This document shows, in pieces, positions 36,643-47,900 of a stretch of DNA of 64,000 nt. The stretch is from Anthopleura xanthogrammica (taxonomy: Eukaryota; Cnidaria; Anthozoa; Actiniaria; Actiniidae): NCBI GenBank assembly GCA_964019055.1, contig OZ025223.1, positions 3,229,125-3,293,124 of the forward strand, written 5' to 3'. Positions within the stretch are counted from its first letter, which is position 1; each line of letters starts with the position of its first letter. The notes under the pieces were generated by a model. That model worked only from the letters and a program-made list of their open reading frames with translations, did no database searches and was not told the DNA's origin. Position numbers and translations under genes: made by a program.

Positions 36643-36731
<89 letters not shown>

Positions 36732-37177
36732 AGAGCAATCGCTTAAAATCCCCAAGCAAAATACATAACAAAATTTAACATTTTTTCGCATACTCAAACT
36801 GAACCTAGATACACCGCGCGCAATTTGATTGGAAATTATAGCCCGATACGTTGCGGTAACTCGTGTATTAGCCAGCATCTCTCAATCCCCCCTCCCCACC
36901 CCCACCCCAAAAACTAGAATTTCGAGAATTACGACTGAGACGTTTCCTAGAATTTTTGGCTTTCGTGAACCCAAAAACTTTACTAAGATAGAGCATTGTA
37001 AATTTAATATGGACGGCAGCCACTCAGACGAGCCAAAGTGCCGGGTCTGGTAGCAAAAAACGCTCTAATCCTGTCTAATGAATTCGAAACCACTGAAAAA
37101 GAATTGGAGAAATACTTACTTGATGGCTGAAAAACGGCCACTGACAAAGCCAACAGTAAAACGTGTAAGATTGCCAT
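34113..37177 (-). CDS. Secreted three-immunoglobulin-domain protein, 4 exons, 316 aa
   Basis: Exons: 37177-37120, 36489-36187, 35625-35353, 34429-34113, all phase 1, 317 codons with stop. Residues 1-19 ([19 protein letters not shown]) are a signal peptide. Ig1 (exon 2) has the paired Cys, the core Trp (FVGWFKVEG) and the strand-F motif ([10 protein letters not shown]). Ig2 (exon 3) keeps Trp (FQWRKDNVD) and DAGIY but lacks both canonical Cys. Ig3 (exon 4) resembles Ig1 ([19 protein letters not shown]) and ends KYDLE, then TGA. No membrane segment or GPI signal is visible, so the protein is probably secreted. At the position where exon 2 has its donor (AAAT|GTAAGT), exon 4 reads AAGTATGATC, so the ancestral donor appears mutated and translation runs into the stop. 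Exact function unknown; extracellular recognition or adhesion is inferred from the fold only. Confidence 0.8.
35166..35302. repeat. (GAAT)n / (GGAT)n microsatellite in Ig gene intron 3
   Basis: GAAT units (about 35166-35190) followed by GGAT units to about 35300 with rare interruptions. A weaker GGAT stretch lies at about 34776-34850. Confidence 0.9.
35687..36078. mobile_element. Inverted-repeat element in Ig gene intron 2
   Basis: CGCCATGTGAATTCCCGGTT and AACCGGGAATTCACATGGC are the ends. The arms extend through GAGCTATTTTTA. Confidence 0.75.
36645..36728. repeat. (AG)n microsatellite
   Basis: About 42 AG units in Ig gene intron 1. Confidence 0.95.
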
Positions 37178-37370
37178 GGTATCTCGCTTATAACTTCGTA
37201 TTTCAGTCTGTGAAGACGCAGTTAGTCCTCTGGCTTCAGAATATTCGGTTTATAGCTCTCTTAAATGAACATGCATGTAAAGGATACCTGAATTCCGGCC
37301 GGAACCAGTGTTGCATTGTCGGATTAAATTATAACGTTACCATGAGGTTATCATGACGATTAGCGAGATA
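37178..37370 (-). promoter_or_regulatory. Ig gene upstream region, homologous to the LRP5/6-like upstream region
   Basis: A TATA-like CTATAAAC lies at about 37254-37247 in minus sense, about 70 nt upstream of the ATG. Blocks shared with the LRP5/6-like upstream DNA include GGCCGGAATTCAGGTATCC (there GACCGGCAATTCAAGTATC) and a distal ATCATGACGATTAGC (there ATCATGAAGATTAGC). Confidence 0.5.
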
Positions 37371-37828
37371 TAACGGCGAAGGTTCAATAGATAGTTCAAG
37401 CGGAATTTGATCATCTAATCACGTCTCGAGACCATGTTCATTTTTTGACTCTTGATACCTAAACTTGATTTTGGGTAAAATATCGATTGCATTTTATGCT
37501 GTTTCCAAAGATTTATGAAAAGTTAAGACCGAGGGTGTTGGGGGAAACGTGAGGTGTGGTGAAGGGGCCGGATAAGCGAGCGAGTGCGATTTCGTGTTTA
37601 TCTGCAACGAGCTAGACGGTCGTACCTCAGAGTGTTTTCTAGAGGGGAGGGAGAGGTGAGATTAAGAGATTTGCAGGTCTGCCCACTTTTGGGGAAGGAT
37701 ATATTTTGCAAATCAAGAATCTAAAAAAGAAACACAGGTAGCCCAATACCAGGTTCCTCTACCTATGCTCCAACAGGATTCTGGGTAAACAGGTGAGTAA
37801 CGCCTGGTCAATATCGTGTTTTTAGTGA

Positions 37829-40800
37829 ATGGCTCTACGAAGACCAGCAATAAACCTGTTCTTCAAACCTTTTGCAAGGATGTTTAGCCTGATAGGAAAA
37901 AAGATCAGCGAAGTGGAAACTCCTGCGTTGTTGATAGATCTTGATAAGTTTGACAGAAATCTGGCAAAGCTGCCAAAAAGCATGGGTAAATTTCCAGGTG
38001 TCGCGGTTCGCCCACACGGAAAAGCCCACAAATGTCCCACGATTGCACATCTGCAGGTTAGATTATGCTCTAAGGTTAGATCTAAACCAGAAGCCAAAAA
38101 AAAAAAAAAAAAAAAGTTTACAGGGATTCAAAATTACTTATTTTCCATTCAGTCTTTAATTTTTAGAGACGATTTAAGCCCTTTGGATACGAATTTCATG
38201 TGCACCCCTTACTGTATGTTCATTTTGGTTTCAGTTTTGTTGAAAGTGGTATTGTATGCAAATTAAAAGATCCCTATCTTCTTCCTCCTCCCTCCCTCCC
38301 TTAATCCCTTTCTTCCTTCCTTCCTTTTACTCTTTATTACCCAGGGTCTTTAATATCAAGCCTTGAAAAACTACGGGGGCACAAAGCAACACATGTGACC
38401 ATGACATGAAAATTTAATTCCAAACTTGCTTTACTTTTCTGGGAAAAACTGGAGGGGTTCAAGCCCCCTCAGCCCCTCCTTTTCCTACGGCCCTGTTAAC
38501 TGACTGATGCAAAAATTAACATGCTAAAATTTCAATTCGATCTGTGAGTTAGCCAATTGTTTAACTTAGATCAGCCCAGAAATTGTTCAGGGTTTGATAA
38601 AATTGAGGACTGCATTTTATCATTTGTATTGGATCTCTCTAGGTAGAGCATGGTGCAGTTGGTCTTTGTTGTCAGAAACTCTCAGAAGCAGAAAGTATGG
38701 TAAGATAAAGTGTATAATAATGATACTGTTTGAGGGTATATGTTTGATTTTTATGGTTTGGTTAAAACTGACTTTTTATAATTCAGGTTGTAGCAGGCAT
38801 TAAAGATGTCTTGATATCCAATGAGGTAATTAATAATAAAGATTAATTTTAGGTGATTATAACTTTTGCATAGTTACTGATGAAATAAGTATTTGACCAA
38901 GAGGATTCTGTGTAACTATAATTACTTCCTTCATATCTTCATAATCATTATCTCTATCATCATCATCATCATCATCACTAATATCATCTCAAAACTATCA
39001 CAACATCACCATCACTACCACCATCATCTTTCTTATATAGACTCTTTCACAGATCCCTGTGCCATCTTGAAAGGCAGCCATGCCTTTGCATTGAAGTGTG
39101 ATGAATAGTGAGCTTGCATTGATAGAGATTTGTGAATCTGTCCAAGGTGTTAAAAAAGGTCTCTATCATTGCAAGCTCACCATTTGAGTTACTTCAGTGC
39201 AAAGGCAAGACATCATCTACATCTACATCATTACCATGAGCTCCATTACCATCATCATCTTCTTCATCAAACAACATCACCAACACCAACATCTTTTACC
39301 AAGACCTTATAATCATCATTATCAATGACATAGTTACCTTCTATTTCATCAGGTCATAGGGACTTCGAAACTCTATCGTCTAGCTTCTCTGGCAAAACAG
39401 GCTAAACTCTCTGTGTGCGTAGATAACATCCAAAATGTACGTGAAATATCACAGGCTGCAGTTATTTTTGGTGCCACTGTTAACATCATTGTTGAAGTTA
39501 ATGTTGGGCAAGATAGATGTGGTGTTGAGCCAGGAGAACCAGTTGTTGCTTTGGCCAAGGAAATAATCACTCTGCCTAATCTTGTTTTTAAAGGAATACA
39601 AACTTATCAGGGGTAAGACCTCAAATCTGAGGGGGGAGAGGAGGGAAGGGGGAGGACTCTTTCACAGTAACTGTTTTGCTAGGTGATTTGCTGGATGATT
39701 GAGACTATAGATGGTGGCATTTTTCAGTGGAACTTTAGATTAGGAGCAAAATATGTCAACAAAAGCAGTCTATAATTTTTTTTAGCCCAGTTGTGAACCA
39801 CCTCCTGGTCAGTTGGGCACTGGCCTGTTTAGTGGGAGATCATGGGTTAAAGGTGCTGTCTAATTTGCTTGATGGTTAGACCTTTGGATGACCATATGAA
39901 ATGTTGGTCCCATCGATCATTCAGAGACATAAAAACATAGAGGACCAAAAGTTGACCAGCGCTAAGTTGCAACTGTCAAGTGTGAACCTCTCTAAAAAAT
40001 GTCAATCATTATTATTATTTATTTTTTATAGCTCAAAATGCCATATAATAAAGTGTAGATAAATACTTAAATACCTGTCTCAAATGGAGAGCATTGGTCA
40101 GCCAGTGTAGGGTTCAGCGGCAGTGTAATTTTCTCTGTCCCTACAAACCCTACAAATAGGAAGACCATTTCAAACGATTTGATATTTACTATTTTTTTCT
40201 AGTTGGAATCAGCATGTAAGAAAATTCGAAGACAGGCAAACAGCTGTTGGAAAAGTTGTTGAAAAGACCAAGAAAACCCTTGAGGTATGAGAAACACCAT
40301 CTTTGATAGTTCTAATTTTTTACTGATGATACTGATGGTAACTATGACCGACAATACAATATGATACAATACGATACAATACAATAACTTTATTTAAGAG
40401 GGGATACATAATAAACATTTACAGTTTTCTAACTTACGGCCATGAACATTATCCCTCAAGTCCAGCTTTAATTCAAATTGTTAACAGTAATGATGTGTGT
40501 TACCATGGCTACCTTAATTTTTAAACTTTTCCTTCATGTAAGCCACTTGGAGATCTTTCCTTCGAATAACATCTCAATTGAGTTTCCTTTTCTTCTTTGA
40601 CTTGTGACTTCGGGAAGCAAGGGTGGCGTAGTGCGTAAGTTCTCGCCTCTCACCGCTATGGTCCCGGGTTCGATCCCCGGACTTGGCACCTTAAGTGAGT
40701 TGAGTTTGTTGGTTCTCTCCCTTGCTTCGAGGGTTTTTCTCTGGGTTCTCCGGTTTTCCTCCCTCCTTAAAAACCAACCCTAATTCGATCTGAGCTGTGC

Positions 40801-43800
40801 TTCGTGGTCAGACATGAGTCGTATGGTGCCTTTGTAAGCCTTCGACTCGACCACGTTGAGCTGCGTCCTTCGCAATTCAGCTCTTCAGCTGCCAGTAAGG
40901 ATGATTAGCCCCCCAATAATTTATTTTATTTTTATTTTATTTAAACAGAGTTTGCGTCTGTTTTATGTTTCATTCACACAAAAAATGGTTAACAAGGTGG
41001 TTTGCATCAGACCGTAAAGCAAAACAGCTTGTCAACTATTCACTGTTCACTGCCACTATTTTGTTTCCAGGCCCTCTCAGCTAATAATATTGCTTGTGAG
41101 GTTGTAACTGGAGGAGGAACTGGGACTTACACTTTTGAAGCTGCAAGTAAAGGTATGTCAATCAAGACATGCTTGATTTTCGCTTATTTTTTTCACGCAC
41201 TTATTGTTACTACAGCACTCTGTGGGTTTTGGTGCGAAAAGAATGAAGTGAGCGAATTCCTCTTTCCTGCCAAAACCCTCAAAATTCTCTTATAACTGAA
41301 AGTCCATCAATGATGTCTCAAAATATAATTTACCAATAGTCCCCTTCACAGTTCCCTGCGCCATCTTGGAAGGTAGCCATGCCTTTGCATCGAAGCAAAG
41401 ACAAACAGTGAGCTTGCAATGATAAAGATCTTTTTTTAACACCTTGGACATTATTTTTAGGTCTCTATCATTGCAAGCTCACTGTTTGTCTTGCTTCGAT
41501 GCAAAGGCATGGCTACCTTTCAAGATAGCTCAGGGAACTGTGAATGAGACTATTGAAAAATATCAATGAAGTGAAACTTGGAGCAAGTCTATGGTATGTC
41601 ATTCAATAAAGCTGTGCATCTTGTCATGCAGTATCACAGTATTGCTGTTTTGCAAGCTGTGGAGTGAATTTTGGCTGCATTACCACTATCATGCAGTAAA
41701 TGTTTTATGCACAAAGTAGAGTGATCATCTTTGATTGCAAAAAAGAGCATTTTTTGTGCATGGAGTGGCAAAACAGTAAGACATTTTTTTAGTCAAACTG
41801 TTTGCACTTATTTTCCTTTGTTCTCTTTCTTCATTCAGTTTTTACAGAAGTTCAACCTGTATCCTTACTCTTGATACAAAATAACTAGTTATTACTCAGG
41901 CTTCCTGCAGATACCCCAGGTTAAAAATAAAACTATTGTCCTTTTTCCTGGTTTCATTCTCTGGACTCGAAGGTGCATACACCCTGTGCCACTGACTTAA
42001 AAAGGAAGAATTATAACTCCAAATTAATAGTCTATGAACAAGGCAAATTAACTTATATTAAGAAATTGTGAGATCTTTATCCTTGGGGAGGGGGACATTG
42101 GAGGTTGCGGTGTTGCAGTATTACGGTAGTTTTTTTTTAGCGCAGTGAGTTCTATAGACCTCTTTACCTTCGTTGTTTGTTGTGCCCATTTCAGACCATG
42201 TGATGCCACTCTTGGGAGTTGATTCTTTCATGTGCAAATATTTTAACAAAAGAACATTTCTCAAGGGAATGTCATGTGGTCTGAAATGGGCAATTTGCAT
42301 ACGAAGGTAAAGAGGTCTATTTAGTGCATATTAGCAAAAAGGAGGGTCCCTCTTCAAGGAACTCAGTAATAAAGTCATAAATAAAGTCAGTAAGCAAACA
42401 GTTATATCCTTGACAACATTTAGGGCTCGTATGTATTCATGGATGTGGATTATGGCAAGAATTTTGGACAAGATGACAAACCTTTCAGTGACTTTGAACA
42501 AAGTCTGTATGTCCTCAGTACTGTCATAAGTGTCACTGTAAGTAAGTAAGTAAATCACTGCTAATCCCAATGGATTAGATTGAAATAGACCTATTTACCT
42601 TGTGCGTAATGTTTTCCCATTTCAGACCATGTGTCACTCCTTTGAGAATAAGATTCTTTGTTTGAGTTTTATCCATATTCATGAGTCCCCTCATGCATAG
42701 CTGTCAAACAAAGAAATTATATTTTAGATATTTATGATGTGTGCAGGCTTTTAGGTTGGGGGGTAAAGGGGCTATGGGTGCACCCCCCTTGTTTCATTTG
42801 TGTCATGCATAAAATCAGATGTGAGCCTTTAATAGCAAAGGAGATAATGAGCATAAGGACCATTGGGCATCCTTGAGAATAATGGAGGGGGGGGGGGGGG
42901 GGGGTTGAGACTTCAAAATTTAGTAGATATTAGAAAAAAAAGCTATAGACACCCCTAGGCTTTTGCATTCCCTGGAGCATAGAAAAGGCAGTTTGAAGCA
43001 CACTTTTGAAGTGTAGATTTAAAGCACAATCTCCAAGTGTCAAACTGTGGATTTTTGACCATGTCTTATTTTTTACTCAGCCTGGTGATCGAGCAGTCCT
43101 GGATGCTGGTATGAAGGCAGTCAGTCTAGATTCCGGTCCACCCACGGTAAGTCTCACCAATCACAAAAAAATATGTGAATATCAGTTCATATGCTAACAA
43201 TGTTATCCCGTAAGACCTATATAAATGTACTTTTTTACCTAAATGCAGGTCAAGGACCGTCCTGAGTTGGTTTACCATAGCGGTGGAGATGAGCATGGTA
43301 TTTTAAGACCACCCGGGGATTTGAAGGTAATGGTTGGAGAAATTTTCTTTCATTTCATTTTCTTTTTAATAATGGTTGTTATTCCCAAATATTTTGCAAT
43401 AAAAATAACAGAAGGTACCTTTGTTCGTTCGCAAATTGTTCATACATACCTTGGCTGGTTCAGAGAGGAGTCCTACATACATTCCTCTCTCGTCCAGCAA
43501 GCAGCAACTCAAGCTTCTCATACATTCTTTCATACATTTTGGACTCCGCTTCTAATTCAATACTTTAGAATACTTTTAATTTCTTTTTTCTTACTCCACT
43601 CGTTCATACTTACTTTCTCGTCCAGCAAGCAGCAACTCAAGCTTCTCATACATTCTTTCATACATTTTGGACTCCGCTTCTAATTCAATACTTTAGAATA
43701 CTTTTAATTTCTTTTTTCTTACTCCACTTGTTCATACTTACTTTCTTGTGCAGCAAGCTTGTATTTCCACTCAATCTTCTCATACATTCTTTCATACATT

Positions 43801-43991
43801 TTGGGCTCCACTTCTAATTCAGTACTTCAGAAAACTTCTTAACATGTTCACTTTTCCAGATAGGAGACCAAGTTTGGCTAGTTCCAGGCCACTGTGACCC
43901 GACTGTCAACATGCACGACAATTTTCTCGGAGTGAGAAAAGAAATGGTAGAAACCGTCTGGCCAATCACAGGTAGAGGGCCTGGTGTGTAA
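37829..43991 (+). CDS. D-threonine aldolase / D-serine dehydratase-like PLP enzyme, 11 exons, 385 aa
   Basis: Exons: 37829-38056, 38643-38699, 38787-38825, 39353-39612, 40203-40284, 41071-41152, 41839-41858, 42424-42537, 43081-43146, 43249-43326, 43860-43991. They sum to 1158 nt with consistent phases. Residues about 25-250 are an alanine-racemase-type (fold III) barrel. The PLP lysine is expected in VRPHGKAHKCP, a signature of this family. EVVTGGGTGTYTFEA is the phosphate-binding region. The C-terminal domain carries the zinc-site His and Cys of DSD/D-TA enzymes (GDEHG and VPGHCDPTVN). Members cleave or dehydrate D-3-hydroxyamino acids such as D-threonine or D-serine; the exact substrate is not determinable here. 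The first 17 residues (MALRRPAINLFFKPFAR) look like a mitochondrial presequence; the Met at position 18 is an alternative start. Exons 3 (39 nt) and 7 (20 nt) are unusually small. Confidence 0.88.
38536..38605 (+). repeat. Single copy of the 57-bp intronic module
   Basis: TCGATCTGTGAGTTAGCC, TTAGATCAGCCCAGA and TTGTTCAGGGTTTGAT match the units of the LRP5/6-like arrays (20892-21079, 24897-25205) in the sense direction of this gene. Exon 2 starts at 38643, about 40-70 nt downstream. Confidence 0.75.
38955..39030. repeat. (ATC)n-rich low-complexity tract
   Basis: Imperfect ATC/ACC repeats, continuing sporadically to about 39295. Confidence 0.7.
39041..39215. mobile_element. MITE family E, copy 3 (diverged)
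   Basis: CTGTGCCATCTTGAAAGGCA and GTGAGCTTGCATTGATAGAG are followed by the mirrored arm CTCTATCATTGCAAGCTCAC. The right end is decayed. Confidence 0.75.
40615..40945 (+). mobile_element. tRNA-derived SINE
   Basis: A box-like TGGCGTAGTGC and a perfect B box GGTTCGATCCC lie 40-50 nt apart, typical of an internal pol III promoter. A body of about 230 bp follows, then a TTTTATTT-rich tail. It does not fold as a functional tRNA. It lies in intron 5 of the PLP-enzyme gene, in sense. Confidence 0.85.
41337..41555. mobile_element. MITE family E, copy 4
   Basis: Ends TAGTCCCCTTCACAGTTCCC and a mirrored GGGAACTGTGAATGAGACTA. The arms contain TTGCATCGAAGCAAAGACAA and its inverse. Confidence 0.85.
42156..42318. 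mobile_element. MITE family C, copy 2
   Basis: Near-identical to 8349-8513, with ends AGACCTCTTTACCTTCGT and ACGAAGGTAAAGAGGTCT. Here the terminal mirrors match perfectly. Confidence 0.85.
42587..42725. mobile_element. MITE family D, copy 3 (right end lost)
   Basis: AGACCTATTTACCTTGTGCG and TCAGACCATGTGTCACTCC match the left part of the family; the sequence departs from it after CAAACAAAGAAATTATAT. Confidence 0.65.
43478..43845. repeat. Tandem repeat, about 140-bp unit, three copies
   Basis: CAGCAAGCAGCAACTCAAGC, CATACATTCTTTCATACATT and TTGGACTCCGCTTCTAATTC recur in order near 43494, 43625 and 43753. It lies in intron 10 of the PLP-enzyme gene and ends close to the last exon. Confidence 0.85.
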
Positions 43992-44782
43992 CGGGTGAAC
44001 CATACCACAGGAGGCCCAGTTGACAGGTTAGCAGTTTGACCAGAAAATTCAATCCTATAGTGTTTAGATGCAGGTAATATAGAAATAAGTTAAACGTTGT
44101 AAGTTAGTGTAGTTAACTCTTAAAAACTTTAAAGAGTTAAAAGATAAGAGATAAATGACGGAGAAATGCCTCATTAATGGCAAAATTTTCTCTACTTGCG
44201 CAAAGCACTATGGGAAATGTAGTTATGTGATAGAATGGCCTTTGCAATGGATTACAAATTCAGCCTTTTGCAAGTATTTATTTGTGTGATTTGATACTGA
44301 AATTCTGATCAAATAAGACTGAACTAAACACGTTTACAAAACAGGTGTAAAAACTAGTTTGACGGGAAAAGGTTTTCGAAAAACCGGTTTTGCGTTCACT
44401 TTAAAGGTTGTTTTTTTTTCTGACAAAAAGTATTTATAGATTAATCTTTTAAGATTTTTTCCTAGAATACAAAGAATAAAATAGGGGGAATACTTAGTTA
44501 GTGTTGATTGGATGCTTGTTTTAACTTTGCAAGGAGTCTTTTTAATTCAGGGGAGTATGAGATACTGATAATTATAGAACGGAAGTAAAGATATCAAAGC
44601 GAAAATACCGAAAACAGTCTCAGCAGTAAATATTCAAAAAAGGAATTAGCACGTCTCCGTTCTAGCACAAAAATATAATTCCTACTAAAACAGCTTAAAA
44701 CATTTGGTAATTGATTGAGCTCTTTTCAGCTGCTTTCGATGTTGAAATTTTCATCTTTGTGTATCCATTTTCAAATGTTGAT

Positions 44783-44936
44783 GAAAAGCATGAAGAAGAG
44801 GAGAGAAAAGAAGAGGAAAAAAGAGAAAAGAAAGGAGGAAAAATGAGAAAGAAAGAGAGAAGAAGGCAAGAAGGAAGAGAAGAAGAAAAAAAGAGAAAAA
44901 TTAAAAGAAAGAAAAAGAAAAGAAAGAAGGGAGTTA
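44783..44936 (+). repeat. Homopurine GA-rich tract
   Basis: About 150 bases almost entirely A and G on the plus strand (GAAGAAGAGGAGAGAAAAG pattern). Open frames through it are low complexity and not taken as genes. Confidence 0.8.
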
Positions 44937-47900
44937 ATAATTTATACTAGAGTCTTTGATGAACCGAATGGTATAAGATTCCCGAAACATTTTAAACAGA
45001 TGCGGCTAATTAAGCGAACCTCGCCGTCCCTTCCTATTATAACCATATAGTAGCCTGCTGAACTCAGGATGTTAAACAACCATAAATAAAGACACAATCA
45101 AAAGGACTGGGAAGTATACTTAGGGAACATGGTGCCAGTTATCAGCGGGGAACTTTATTTTACTACACAAATATCATTATGAGAGGTGGGAACGTGGGCA
45201 GTTAACGGACTTCCCCTGCACAAATCCCTTACCCGACCCTCCCTTATTGTTTTTCCCACACCCTCCCCAAGTCGTTTGGTAAGTGACAATTACAAGCAAT
45301 TCCCCACCATCGTTCCCTGTTGATTTTTTGGTCAGTAAACGTTCTGGCCAAGACAGCTGTTAAGCAAAACTTTCTGTATACTTTAAAGGTAGGAAGAAAG
45401 TTCGATATAGCCAATTTGTTAACAGCTGATAAATAATTAATCTGCTTCTGAATCTGTTTTTATGCCTTGTTCAGTTGTTTTTCTATTAATAAATGCAGGA
45501 TAAATAGTTAACTGGGATATTTCTGGTCTAAACAAGAGACTGAATCACGAAAAGACTTCATTATAAAGCCATTCGGTTTTACAGTCGGTTATCCAGTACT
45601 TCCTTCCTTTGTTGAGAGGTGATTTTTCTTTATGCGTCCGTAGTTTGGGATAATTAACTAGGTACACGGAAATTGCCGTGGAAATTTTGTCTCTGGGCTT
45701 AGACTTCTTACTGTGTTTCGATCTGCTCTTACCGTTAATTTCTAATATATTTTGAAAGAGAGCCGCTTGTTTTTAACTCTTGTTTTTTTCCTTTTCGAAT
45801 CTCAGTTCTTGTCCTTATTAAAGTGACTGGAAACCTGTCTGGTTTAAGGCAAAGAGGGGCTTATAAATACGTGCTTTGTTTGGCGTTTCCTTCGCGTGTG
45901 TTCAGGAACTAGTTCATTCCACCTGCTCTTTTGAAAGCGAAGGGGGAATTTTAGCTTCATTTAATAAGAACTTGCTAGAATTAGCGGAAAATGGAAATGA
46001 AAGGTTGGGATGGATGTGACTTTTGAGAACTCCAAAAAAGAAGAAAAAGAGATTCGTTTTGAAAATAGCAAAGAAGAACTTGGGAACTGAGAAAGGTTTA
46101 AAACCAAACTAGAATTCAGATAAACGAGCAAAATAACGAGCACTTGTGATCAGCAAACAAACACTGGCAAAGCAAGCAAACAAACAAAAACAAAAAAAGC
46201 AAACCGCTTGAAGCGAGTAAACAGACAAACAAACAAACGAGCAAACAACGAAAAAGCAAACAAACAAACAAGTCGACAAAAAAAACCTGAGCAACTTGAA
46301 GCGAATAAGTAGACAAATAAACATACAACTGAACGAAAAAGCAAACTACGAGTTAGAAAACAAACTTGTTTAAGCCAACAAACGAGCATCAAGCAAACCA
46401 AGAAAACGAAACAAAAGAGAAAACAAAAGAAAAACAAAGAGTCAAATATCAACGCAAACAACGTAAAAACACTGAGAAAACCAAAACAAAACAAGGGAAG
46501 TTGACAAGATTTTCCCCTCCCTCCCTTCCCTCATCTTTCTCTAATTCATGCAGACATTACTTACAACACGATGGTCATTTAAGTAGAATTTGTCTCGTAG
46601 TCTTCTTGTTATGTCTATCCTCTAGTGTTTGACAGTAAGCACGTTTTAATTTTGAAGCTTTCTATCGTTTAAGTTTTCTTCACTTTAGCTTTTGCAGTGT
46701 TTTTCATTAACTTGGGTTTTCTATTTTAGCTACTTAATTTTTCACATTATTAACATTTCATTATTGTAGTTTTTATTTCTTGTATTGATTTCCTGCTTAT
46801 TGTAATTTTTAGGTGTTTATAATTTGGTGTTATTTTTCTTTCTAAAGTTAATTTAATTTTAATAATCATGTCAGTCTTCTATTGTATTGTTTTGTTTTTG
46901 TTTTTGTTTTGCCTATGTTTTTCTGCGTTTTTATCTGATATTTCTTAAAATTTCAAAGCTAGTCGGCCTCATTTAGTTTTTTACTGACTTAAGCTGCTCT
47001 GTTTTTATGATAAGAACCGAAACATCTGGCCTAGTGTGTATAGATGATAATGTTTTTTGAAGAGAAAAACATAAAAAATACGTCGTCTTTTATTCAATCC
47101 TATCTTTTAGTGATAATGGCCTAAAATAGATTACCTTTCTTTGCGGAAAACACTCAAGATCTTTTTTTTTTCAACATAAAAATGTCTATCATTGTGGGTT
47201 TTCAAAATATATATACATTTCCCATTTGGCGCTATCGAGTCTGACAACGCTTGTTGAAAAATCGATTCCTTAAGATTCAAAAAACTTTCTTCAATCCCTA
47301 GGGTTTTTCTCCTGCGTATTTGATTTCAATGATTTTGTGAGGTTCTTTGTATTACATTTTCTACGTAGGAAAAGACTCTGAAAAAATGGATACAAGAATT
47401 AGCTATCTTCTATTGATTTGTTGTTTGTTTTTCAGATGAAAATTTCGATTTCACAAACTGAATTTATTTTTAACTAGAGAGCAGAACACAGACATTTTCC
47501 CAGTACTTCAGGCGATAGTTTGTTTTTGAATTCTTAATTGATTCGATAAAAAATTACCAGAAGACATCAAACGAGCTGCCAGGTCTCTGGCGAGGTGTAT
47601 GAATTGGAATTAAGTTCTAAAGACTCGTAATTTTTAATTAAGAAAAACATTATGATGGCATTACTGAGACAAAAAGCTATTTTAATATGTCAAAAAGTTC
47701 AGTAGATGGAGCGAAATTGATTTTTTTTCTAATTACGAATTTCAAGTCTTCTTAAAAAATAATCTCAACAGTGTGAAAAGTAGAACGTAAAAAGATGAGA
47801 AAACGAAAAAAGGAAATAATCAATGTCGACCATCAATGAAAGTGTTAACGAAAAGCGCGGGAAAAAATACGCGCACGCGTTGGAGGTACCGAGGTAGCCA

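Noticed and set aside
40640..40690. tRNA gene
   Set aside because: The A and B boxes are good, but the sequence lacks a tRNA acceptor stem and continues into a repeat body with a T-rich tail, so it is a SINE.
46109..46494. Cys/Phe-rich membrane-like ORFs
   Set aside because: They arise from a CAAA-rich low-complexity tract and have no family resemblance.
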